Positions 1-5,172 of a DNA stretch of 6,571 bases are shown piece by piece. Position 1 is the first letter of the stretch. Every line of letters begins with the position of its first letter. Source of the stretch: Armatimonadota bacterium (GTDB taxonomy: Bacteria; Armatimonadota; Fimbriimonadia; Fimbriimonadales; Fimbriimonadaceae); assembly GCA_023428805.1 (NCBI GenBank), contig JAEYWW010000142.1, positions 1 through 6,571 of the forward strand, given 5' to 3'. Under the pieces are notes generated by a model. The model saw nothing but the letters and a program-made list of their open reading frames with translations. It searched no databases and was not told where the DNA came from. Position numbers and translations under genes: made by a program.

Positions 1-61
1 CGCCCTCGTTGCTCTGGATTGAGAGCGACAGGCCGCCTCCGGCGGAAGTGAAAGCGGTCAT
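1..61 (-). CDS. Possible 5' end of a divergent gene, cut by the left edge (unrecognised)
   Basis: On the minus strand an ATG at 61-59 opens a frame that stays open to the window edge and begins MTAFTSAGGGLSLSIQS. A GGAG lies about 11 bases upstream of it, which is rather far for a ribosome binding site. An in-frame ATG at 97-95 would add 12 residues but has no visible Shine-Dalgarno. The start at 61 is preferred because palindromic, intergenic-looking DNA begins just beyond it. A competing reading is the tail of a forward gene in the frame open from 3 to a TGA at 132-134. Third-position GC is similar in both, so codon use does not choose between them. I do not recognise either product. Only about 20 codons are visible, so this is a weak call. 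Confidence 0.2.
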   Translation of the reverse strand, partial: MTAFTSAGGGLSLSIQSNEG

Positions 62-70
62 ATCTGCCCG

Positions 71-84
71 CACTCCATGGAGTG
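71..84. repeat. Perfect 14-bp palindrome CACTCCATGGAGTG
   Basis: The sequence equals its own reverse complement over 14 bases and sits just outside the candidate divergent start at 61. It could be an operator for a dimeric regulator or one unit of the palindromic repeat family in this leader. It resembles the bulged hairpin at 346-363, which shares GCACTCC on the left arm and GGAG followed by GTGC on the right. Confidence 0.6.
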
Positions 85-141
85 TGCGATCATTCATGTC
101 GCGCTTTGGAATGGGCACCGCGCCGCCCTTTTGAACCTCTT

Positions 142-155
142 CGCACTGAAGTGCG
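142..155. repeat. Inverted repeat CGCACT-GA-AGTGCG
   Basis: Two perfect 6-base arms flank a two-base GA centre. The CTGAAG core is shared with the inverted repeat at 170-181, which suggests that both belong to one short repeat family rather than being independent chance palindromes. Confidence 0.55.
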
Positions 156-169
156 GGAATCCGAGAGCC

Positions 170-181
170 CCGCTGAAGCGG
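170..181. repeat. Inverted repeat CCGCT-GA-AGCGG
   Basis: Two perfect 5-base arms flank a GA centre, 14 bases after the related repeat ending at 155. It has the same CTGAAG core. On its own it is short enough to occur by chance; its neighbour gives it weight. Confidence 0.45.
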
Positions 182-213
182 AGCGGTCCTTTCCGGCCCT
201 GGGAGGGAGACGA

Positions 214-275
214 GCCTCGCGGGAGCTCGGCCCTCCAGTCGTAGATTTCCTTGGAGGGCCGAACTCCTGTGAGGC
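214..275. repeat. Long imperfect hairpin in the nuoH leader
   Basis: Arms of 24 bases (214-237 and 252-275) pair around a 14-base loop (238-251). The inner 11 pairs (TCGGCCCTCCA with TGGAGGGCCGA) are perfect. Moving outward there is one C-A mismatch, then a continuous outer stem containing two G-U wobbles in + strand RNA. The two wobbles read as G-U pairs only in the + strand transcript; in minus-strand RNA they become A-C mismatches, which favours a + strand RNA role. A TTTT at 285-288 lies about 10 bases beyond the stem, too far for a canonical intrinsic terminator. It could be a structured leader element, an mRNA stabiliser or a REP-type palindrome. Confidence 0.7.
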
Positions 276-329
276 CGTGCCCGCTTTTAATCCTCCTCAA
301 AGCAGAAGCTCCAAGGTGCTCACTCCAGA

Positions 330-347
330 GCTCGACCAAGGTCGAGC
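330..347. repeat. Inverted repeat GCTCGACC-AA-GGTCGAGC
   Basis: Two perfect 8-base arms flank an AA centre. A degraded relative with the same CCAAGG core (AGCTCC-AA-GGTGCT, one T-T mismatch) lies at 307-320. An overlapping alternative stem at 346-363 (7 bp with one bulged G) could compete with it at its right edge. Confidence 0.6.
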
Positions 348-462
348 ACTCCGACGGAGGTGCACTACCGTCCGTCTCCACGGCGATTCCCGACGAGGCT
401 CACCCGCTTCAGGCAGGCAAATCAGGCGCGCGGCATAGGAATCAACTCTTCTGCAACGCAAC

Positions 463-486
463 GGTCCCGAGACACGTACGGGGACC
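463..486. repeat. Stem-loop GGTCCC/GGGACC in the nuoH leader
   Basis: Six perfect pairs (463-468 with 481-486) enclose a 12-base loop; a seventh pair is possible if G480 is bulged. It lies about 20 bases upstream of the purine-rich GGAAGG before nuoH and could help shape the 5' untranslated region. Stems of this length are only moderately unlikely by chance in GC-rich DNA. Confidence 0.4.
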
Positions 487-506
487 AAGCAAAGGGGGCG
501 GGGCGG

Positions 507-524
507 GAAGGTAAAGTTACCTTC
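507..524 (+). promoter_or_regulatory. Perfect inverted repeat touching the nuoH start and masking its SD-like sequence
   Basis: GAAGGTAA and TTACCTTC are exact reverse complements separated by AG, and the repeat ends two bases before the TTG proposed as the nuoH start. The only SD-like stretch nearby, GGAAGG at 506-511, lies almost wholly in the left arm, so folding of the mRNA would bury it. Two readings are possible: a translation-limiting hairpin, or a DNA operator. The sequence alone cannot separate them. Confidence 0.5.
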
Positions 525-525
525 G

Positions 526-1923
526 TTGATCGGCGAGTGGATTGAACATTTGAGCAGGGGCGGTCCGGGGCCTCTTGGGCTCCGGCTGGAATTCTGGCTG
601 GGGCTGATTCGCGTTCTGCTTCTGGTGCTCCCCATCCTGATGCTGGTGCCGGGCATGATCTGGTGGGAGCGTCGGTTCCTGAGCTGGATGCAGGATCGCA
701 TCGGCCCGAACCGAACGGGCAATGTCACTTTTCCTGACAAGCTGGCGGTTGGCCCGCTTGGCTTCATGCGCGGAAAGAAGGTCCGTCTCTTCGGGCTTCT
801 GCAGACCATCTGCGACGGTGTCAAGCTCTTCCTGAAGGAAGACATCACCCCCAACTCAGTCGATCGCCTCGTCTATTTCGTCGCTCCTTGGCTTGCGCTT
901 TTCCCGGCCTTCGCCATCGGTGGAACCCTGCCTTGGGGGCCATCTGAGGGCTTCTACGGACACCTGACTCCGGTTGCCGATATCGAGATTGGACTCCTCT
1001 ATGTCCTCGCGATTTCCTCGCTCGGAGCCTACGGCGTCGTTTTGGCGGGTTATGCCTCCAACAACAAATATTCACTGCTGGGCGGCCTCCGAGCGGCGGC
1101 TCAGCTCATCAGCTACGAACTGGCGATGGGCGTCTCGCTTGCGGCGGTCGTGATGGCGACAGGAAGTCTCAAGATGACCGAAATGGTCAAAGCGCAGGAA
1201 GCTCCGCTCTGGGGCATCGAGTCGCTGAGCTTCCTCCAGAACTGGTTCATCTTCACGCCCTACGGCATCGTTTCTGCCATCGTCTTCCTGATCGCGGTGA
1301 TCGCCGAAACCAATCGCGCTCCTTTCGATCTGCCTGAGGCCGAAAACGAACTGATTGCGGGCTATCACACGGAATACAGTTCCATGAAGTTCGCGGTGTT
1401 CTTCATGGGCGAATACGCGGCCATGTTCCTGCTTTCGGGCGTGTTCGCCGCCGTCTTCCTGGGCGGCTACAACATGCTGCCGTTCAATTGGGCTTATCTG
1501 GGCAGCACATTTGAAGGAGCGAAGGGTGTCTTCGACTTCCTCGGCATGCTGAACTATTGGCTTGCACCGCTGGTCTTCTTGGGCAAGTGCACGGCCGGTT
1601 TGAGCTTCTTCATCTGGCTTCGTGCAACCCTCCCAAGACTCCGCTATGACCAGTTGATGAACCTGGGTTGGAAGACTCTGTTGCCGCTGTCAGTCGCCAA
1701 CTTCATCGTCGTGGGAATTTGGATCATCGCCTCGGCGATCTACGGTCCTGTCGGAGGCTTGGGGGCCTTCGTGGTTGCGGCGGCGATTGTCGCGGCTCTC
1801 TATTTGAACTTCGCGGCTGCGAACAAGAAGGCCGCCGATCCGCTGTATCAGCGGTCAATTGATATGGTCGAACCTTCTCCCGGTCAACGGACCGTGGCGA
1901 TGGTGGACCCGAACAAAGCTTGA
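526..1923 (+). CDS. nuoH: NADH-quinone oxidoreductase subunit H (NuoH/ND1), enlarged
   Basis: NuoH is the membrane subunit that forms most of the quinone-binding chamber of complex I, linking the peripheral arm to the proton-pumping arm. Family signatures are clear: ERRFL near residues 48-52 with RIGPNR at 58-63, SNNKYSLLG from 178, and the loop AETNRAPFDLPEAENE from 260 with its conserved acidic residues, then GYHTEYSSMKF. About nine hydrophobic segments are visible. The protein has 465 residues against about 325 in E. coli. The excess lies in roughly 24 residues inserted at 65-88, between GPNR and the GLLQ motif, and in a C-terminal extension (extra hydrophobic segment near 410-430 plus a polar tail). 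No in-frame ATG or GTG exists between the upstream stop (436-438) and the first membrane helix. The start is therefore TTG at 526, or TTG at 550 as the alternative, both with weak ribosome binding sites. It is the first gene of the visible operon. Confidence 0.96.
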   Translation: MIGEWIEHLSRGGPGPLGLRLEFWLGLIRVLLLVLPILMLVPGMIWWERRFLSWMQDRIGPNRTGNVTFPDKLAVGPLGFMRGKKVRLFGLLQTICDGVKLFLKEDITPNSVDRLVYFVAPWLALFPAFAIGGTLPWGPSEGFYGHLTPVADIEIGLLYVLAISSLGAYGVVLAGYASNNKYSLLGGLRAAAQLISYELAMGVSLAAVVMATGSLKMTEMVKAQEAPLWGIESLSFLQNWFIFTPYGIVSAIVFLIAVIAETNRAPFDLPEAENELIAGYHTEYSSMKFAVFFMGEYAAMFLLSGVFAAVFLGGYNMLPFNWAYLGSTFEGAKGVFDFLGMLNYWLAPLVFLGKCTAGLSFFIWLRATLPRLRYDQLMNLGWKTLLPLSVANFIVVGIWIIASAIYGPVGGLGAFVVAAAIVAALYLNFAAANKKAADPLYQRSIDMVEPSPGQRTVAMVDPNKA

Positions 1924-1929
1924 GAATGA

Positions 1930-1957
1930 GCGGGGTTGAGCCGAGGCTCAGCCCCGC
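1930..1957 (+). promoter_or_regulatory. Strong GC-rich hairpin between nuoH and nuoJ
   Basis: GCGGGGTTGAGCC at 1930-1942 pairs with GGCTCAGCCCCGC at 1945-1957 around a tiny loop, giving 12 usable pairs, one of them G-U in the + strand RNA. It starts six bases after the nuoH stop codon. The following bases (AGACTGTCTGGAG) contain no U-tract, so it is not a canonical intrinsic terminator. A role in mRNA processing, 3'-end protection of a nuoH fragment or partial attenuation of the downstream genes is more likely. It sits where nuoI is often found in other operons. Confidence 0.65.
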
Positions 1958-1978
1958 AGACTGTCTGGAGAATGATGC

Positions 1979-2011
1979 ATGACTTGGCTCAGAAGAGGAG
2001 CTGAACGTTGA
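1979..2011 (+). CDS. Possible 10-codon leader ORF overlapping the nuoJ start (speculative)
   Basis: ATG at 1979 is preceded by CTGGAG (1965-1970) at 8-base spacing. It opens a ten-residue frame, MTWLRRGAER, whose TGA (2009-2011) overlaps the nuoJ TTG start (2008-2010). This arrangement would suit translational coupling into nuoJ across the hairpin-bearing gap. A second mini-frame starting at 1972 ends at 2002-2004. Frames this short arise often by chance, and nuoJ has its own strong Shine-Dalgarno, so the leader peptide may be meaningless. Confidence 0.15.
   Translation: MTWLRRGAER
1994..2000 (+). promoter_or_regulatory. Shine-Dalgarno AGAGGAG that fixes the TTG start of nuoJ
   Basis: AGAGGAG ends seven bases before TTG at 2008. 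The frame upstream of that TTG is closed by a TGA at 2002-2004, so no earlier start is possible. TTG is therefore the start of nuoJ, and it yields the normal NuoJ N-terminus. Confidence 0.75.
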
Positions 2012-2520
2012 GCGGGAACCAACTCGCCTTCGTGGTCCTGGCCTTCCTCGCCCTGATGGGCGCGGTGGGCGTGGTCGCGTTTGGCCGGAACCCCGTGCAC
2101 TCGGCGCTCAGCCTGGTGTTCAACTTCATCGTGCTGGCGGTGATCTATTTCACCCTCGGCGCGCAGTTCCTGGGCATCACGCAGGTGATGGTCTATGCCG
2201 GAGCGATCATGGTGCTCTTCCTCTTCGTCATCATGATCCTCAAGCTCTCCTCGCGTGAGGAAGACCCCACCAAGACCAACAAGAAGGTGCCGGTTGTGGT
2301 CTCCTGGGCGTGCGGTGCGGTCATTTTCGGGGTTATCTGGGTTCAAGTGTTGATGCCGCTCTCCAATATCCGCTCGGCTACGCTCAGTCCCAAGTTTGGC
2401 GAGCCCCAGCCGATCGGCCTGATCGTATTCTCCACCGGAGCGTGGCCGCTCGTGGTTGCAAGCATGCTGCTCCTTGTCGGAATCGTGGGCTCCGTGATGC
2501 TTGCGAAGAGGAGGATGTGA
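2008..2520 (+). CDS. nuoJ: NADH-quinone oxidoreductase subunit J (NuoJ/ND6)
   Basis: NuoJ is a small five-helix subunit of the complex I membrane arm, next to NuoH and NuoK; its third helix carries the pi-bulge region thought to change shape during coupling of quinone reduction to proton pumping. The diagnostic segment is VYAGAIMVLFLFVIMIL at about residues 62-78, preceded by NPVHSALSL at 28-36. Hydrophobic segments lie near 5-25, 34-50, 59-79, 92-112 and 143-165, and the C-terminus VASMLLLVGIVGSVMLAKRRM matches the family. At 170 residues the length is normal. In place of the glutamate present in E. coli just before VYAG there is a glutamine (Q59), a substitution I believe to be common in other phyla. 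The start is TTG. The stop codon overlaps the nuoK ATG by one base (TGATG), so the two are probably coupled in translation. Confidence 0.96.
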   Translation: MSGNQLAFVVLAFLALMGAVGVVAFGRNPVHSALSLVFNFIVLAVIYFTLGAQFLGITQVMVYAGAIMVLFLFVIMILKLSSREEDPTKTNKKVPVVVSWACGAVIFGVIWVQVLMPLSNIRSATLSPKFGEPQPIGLIVFSTGAWPLVVASMLLLVGIVGSVMLAKRRM

Positions 2521-2894
2521 TGGAGACGACTCAGTACCTCGATCCCGTCAATTCCGGCCAAGTGCCTCTGGTTTGGTATCTCGGCCTCGCACTGGCGATG
2601 TTCGTCATCGGCGGTGTCGGCGTCGTCTCGCGACGCAACCCCGTTGTCGTCTTCATGTGCATCGAATTGATGCTCAACTCGGTGAATCTCACGTTCCTCG
2701 CCTTCGCGAAGTACATGCCGATGTTCCAGACAGCGGACAAGGCGTTCGCTTCGGGAATGACGGGCGAAATGATGGTGATCTTTGTGATGGCGGTCGCAGC
2801 CGCCGAGGTCGCCGTCGGACTGGGAATCATCATGGCCATCTTCCGGCTTCGCAACGAAGTCGATGTCGACGATATGAGCATGTTGAAGGAGTAG
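2520..2894 (+). CDS. nuoK: NADH-quinone oxidoreductase subunit K (NuoK/ND4L)
   Basis: NuoK is the small three-helix subunit that, with NuoJ and part of NuoH, forms the fourth proton path of complex I. Both essential membrane glutamates are visible: E49 in CIELMLNSVNL and E96 in AAAEVAVGLGI, corresponding to Glu36 and Glu72 of E. coli NuoK. The RRNP before the second helix (38-41) is also typical. The protein has 124 residues against about 100 in E. coli: there is a polar N-terminal extension of roughly a dozen residues and a longer loop between helices two and three (about 64-83, rich in Met and Lys). The start is ATG, five bases after AGAGGAGG (2507-2514), within the end of nuoJ. The longer in-frame extension back to 2310 is the nuoJ shadow and was discarded. 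Confidence 0.95.
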   Translation: METTQYLDPVNSGQVPLVWYLGLALAMFVIGGVGVVSRRNPVVVFMCIELMLNSVNLTFLAFAKYMPMFQTADKAFASGMTGEMMVIFVMAVAAAEVAVGLGIIMAIFRLRNEVDVDDMSMLKE

Positions 2895-2898
2895 GAGA

Positions 2899-5172
2899 AT
2901 GGATTTCAATCTGATTTGGCTTGTCATCTTCCTGCCCCTGATGGGCTCCATCATCCAGGCTCTCACGGGCAAGGCGTTCGTCAATGCGCTCGGTCCGAAG
3001 AAGGGCAAGGCGCTGATGGGATTCCTCGCCATCGCCTTCATCGGCCTGGCCTTCGCCATCGCCTTTCCGATCACGGCTGAACTCTACAAGATGCCGGAGA
3101 CCGGGCGAAGCGCGGTGGTCAATGTCTTCGACTGGATCACTCTTCAGAGCATCAGCATCCCATTCGAGCTGCGGATTGACCCGCTCTCGATGACGATGGC
3201 GTTGATCGTGACGGGCATTGGGTGTCTGATCCATGTTTATGCCGTGGGATACATGTTCGAGGACCGCGATTTCACGCGGTTCTTCACCTATCTCAACCTC
3301 TTCATCGCCTTCATGCTGGTGCTGGTTCTCGGCAACAATCTGCCGCTGCTCTTCATCGGCTGGGAGGGCGTGGGCGTCTGCTCCTATCTGCTGATCGGCT
3401 TTTGGTACAAGGACCTCAAGAACAGCAAGGCGGCGAACAAGGCTTTCATCGTCAACCGCGTCGGCGACTTCTTCCTGACGCTCGGCATGTTCTGGATCGT
3501 CCTGCTCGTGGCGCAGCACAAGGATGCCGCAGGAATCGTCGATCCGCGCTGGCTCAGCTATGACGTGCTGATGCCGCACGCGCTGGAGATCTTCCGATCT
3601 CATCCCAACGAGACTTTTTGGATCGCCATTCTGCTCTTCGGCGGCGCGGCGGGCAAGTCGGCTCAGTTCCCGCTCTATGTGTGGCTGCCCGATGCGATGG
3701 CGGGTCCGACTCCGGTTTCGGCCCTCATCCACGCCGCGACGATGGTCACCTCGGGCGTCGTGCTCTTGAACCGCATGTCGCCGATTGTCTCGATGTCGCC
3801 CTTGGCAATGTCCATCATCGCGCTGGTCGGTGCGCTCACTGCGCTCTTTGGCGCGAGCATCGCTTTCGGGCAGACGGACATCAAAAAGGTTCTCGCCTAC
3901 TCGACGGTCTCGCAACTCGGCTTCATGTTCATCGCCTGCGGCGTGGGCGCGTTCTGGGCGGGCATGTTCCACGTGATCACCCACGCGTTCTTCAAGGCCC
4001 TGCTGTTCCTCGGTTCCGGTTCGGTCATCTACGCGATGGCCCACAACCAGGATATGCGGAACTATGGTCGGCTGAGCAAGTGGATCAAGATTACTTTTGG
4101 GCTGATGATGGTCGGTTTCCTCGCGATTGCGGGCGTTCCGTATGCCTTCAGCGGCTTCTGGTCCAAGGAGGCGATTCTCGGCAATGCCGTCAACGACCAT
4201 GTGACTCTGCAAATCTTCCCCGGCATGACCGCAGGGGCATTGGCGGGATGGATTGGGTTCGGTGTCGCGCTGATGACGGCGTTCTACATGACCCGCATGA
4301 TGATGCTGACCTTCTTCTCCGGCCCAGAAAGGTGGCTGGCAATTGAGCCCGGGCACCACCACGATGACCACCATCACGGGCACCACGATCATCACGACGA
4401 GCATCATCATCACGGGCCGGATGAACACGGGTTCTTCTATGCGGACAACGAAGTTCCGGCGGAAGAGCACGAGCACCATCACGATCTGGACAAGACGCAC
4501 AAGCCGAAAGAAGTGCCGTTCCTGATGAATGCACCGCTGATCATCCTCGCGGTGTTCAGCCTTGGAATTTTCGGTTGGAAGATGGAGGATGGACACTTCC
4601 TGCAGAACTGGCTCAAGCCGCAGATGACAGTTTCCGCCAGCACTCACAACGAGGGGCACGGAATCGAACTGCATGGCGAGGAAGCCGGGCACGGCGGCGA
4701 AGCCGCTCATGCCGAAGAGTCGCATGGTGAAGGCGAGCATGGGGAGGAGGGAGCGCATCATGTGCCGCACCTGCTTCTCGTCGGCCTCTCCTTCGCAATC
4801 GTCATCTTGGGCATCGGCGCGGGAATCGCGGTCTACGGCAAGAAGCTCCCCGAGAAGGAAGGCTGGGACGAATCCAAGTGGAGCAAAGTCCGGCTTTGGG
4901 CCAGGAATCAATGGGGCTATGACTGGTTGGTGACAGATGGTTCGATTAAAGTCGGCGGTGCGCTCGGCAAGCTGATCCGAATCATTGACGAAAGGCTCGT
5001 AGACGGAACGGTTGATTTGGTGGGCAAGGCTTCGGCCGCACTGGGCAGCGTCTTCCGAAAACCCCAAACCGGCCTCGTGCGCGGCTACGCGCTCATGATG
5101 GAAATGGGCGTCGCCGCCATCTTCTTCTATTTGATCTACACGCTCATGAACATGAACGGAGGGATGCGCTGA
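2899..5172 (+). CDS. nuoL: NADH-quinone oxidoreductase subunit L (NuoL/ND5) with two His-rich loops
   Basis: NuoL is the distal antiporter-like, proton-pumping subunit of complex I and carries the long lateral helix that runs along the membrane arm. The channel residues known from E. coli are all in place with matching spacing: E156 (Glu144) in GWEGVGVCSYL, D190 (Asp178), K253 (Lys229) in AAGKSAQFPLYVWLPDAM, H278 (His254), H358 and H362 (His334/His338) in FHVITHAFFK, K366 (Lys342), and K423-E424 (Lys399-Asp400) in GFWSKEA. The C-terminal part has the WGYDWL motif, the lateral-helix region and a final membrane helix. The length is 757 residues against 613 in E. coli. Much of the excess lies in two polar loops, 486-534 (20 His) and 583-624 (10 His, 11 Glu). 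ATG follows AAGGAG (2886-2891) at seven bases. nuoK ends four bases upstream, and the stop overlaps the nuoM ATG. Confidence 0.97.
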   Translation: MDFNLIWLVIFLPLMGSIIQALTGKAFVNALGPKKGKALMGFLAIAFIGLAFAIAFPITAELYKMPETGRSAVVNVFDWITLQSISIPFELRIDPLSMTMALIVTGIGCLIHVYAVGYMFEDRDFTRFFTYLNLFIAFMLVLVLGNNLPLLFIGWEGVGVCSYLLIGFWYKDLKNSKAANKAFIVNRVGDFFLTLGMFWIVLLVAQHKDAAGIVDPRWLSYDVLMPHALEIFRSHPNETFWIAILLFGGAAGKSAQFPLYVWLPDAMAGPTPVSALIHAATMVTSGVVLLNRMSPIVSMSPLAMSIIALVGALTALFGASIAFGQTDIKKVLAYSTVSQLGFMFIACGVGAFWAGMFHVITHAFFKALLFLGSGSVIYAMAHNQDMRNYGRLSKWIKITFGLMMVGFLAIAGVPYAFSGFWSKEAILGNAVNDHVTLQIFPGMTAGALAGWIGFGVALMTAFYMTRMMMLTFFSGPERWLAIEPGHHHDDHHHGHHDHHDEHHHHGPDEHGFFYADNEVPAEEHEHHHDLDKTHKPKEVPFLMNAPLIILAVFSLGIFGWKMEDGHFLQNWLKPQMTVSASTHNEGHGIELHGEEAGHGGEAAHAEESHGEGEHGEEGAHHVPHLLLVGLSFAIVILGIGAGIAVYGKKLPEKEGWDESKWSKVRLWARNQWGYDWLVTDGSIKVGGALGKLIRIIDERLVDGTVDLVGKASAALGSVFRKPQTGLVRGYALMMEMGVAAIFFYLIYTLMNMNGGMR
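4354..4500 (+). other. His/Asp-rich loop 1 of NuoL (residues 486-534)
   Basis: Residues 486-510 contain 15 histidines in 25 positions, interspersed with Asp and Glu; a smaller cluster (EEHEHHHD) follows at 522-529. The histidine codons mix CAC and CAT, so this is not a simple slipped triplet repeat. It lies between the hydrophobic segments that correspond to helices 13 and 14 of E. coli NuoL, which by homology makes it a cytoplasmic loop. A metal-binding role is suggested by composition only. His-rich sequence at this loop occurs in other bacterial NuoL proteins as far as I recall. Confidence 0.85.
4645..4770 (+). other. His/Glu-rich loop 2 of NuoL (residues 583-624)
   Basis: Ten histidines and eleven glutamates spaced with Gly and Ala, as in EEAGHGGEAAHAEESHGEGE, form a low-complexity polar segment between the hydrophobic stretches matching helices 14 and 15 of E. 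coli NuoL. If the family topology holds, this loop faces the periplasm, opposite loop 1. The composition differs from loop 1, with spaced His and Glu instead of consecutive His, so the two do not look like copies of each other. Confidence 0.8.

Larger units (their letters stand above)
62..525. other. Palindrome-rich leader/intergenic region upstream of nuoH
   Basis: No frame here reads like a protein: the open frames on both strands are arginine-, proline- and serine-rich shadows that run straight through inverted repeats. What it does hold is a dense series of short inverted repeats, most with a two-base centre: 71-84, 142-155, 170-181, 307-320 (one mismatch), 330-347 and 507-524. There are also a long imperfect hairpin (214-275), a bulged hairpin (346-363) and a 6-bp stem (463-468 with 481-486). 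CACTCC or GCACT words recur at 71, 143, 321, 347 and 362. The likely role is the 5' untranslated region and promoter region of the nuoH-M operon overlaid with REP-like repeats. I could not identify a convincing -35/-10 pair. Confidence 0.6.

Noticed and set aside
113..132. Possible intrinsic terminator: GGGC/GCCC stem followed by TTTT
   Set aside because: Only four base pairs with an 8-base loop and a four-T run; too weak to call in GC-rich DNA.
276..290. TTTT after the long hairpin at 214-275 as an intrinsic terminator
   Set aside because: The T run is short and starts about ten bases after the stem, which does not fit a standard terminator.
82..438. A 118-codon forward open frame in the leader
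   Set aside because: It reads through several palindromes, is rich in Arg, Ser and Pro, has no Shine-Dalgarno that I can see and no family resemblance. Overlapping frames on both strands have the same character, as expected of GC-rich noncoding DNA.
297..854. A 185-codon minus-strand frame across the leader and the start of nuoH
   Set aside because: Half of it is antisense to conserved NuoH motifs and the rest covers palindromic leader DNA; the product is a low-complexity basic sequence.
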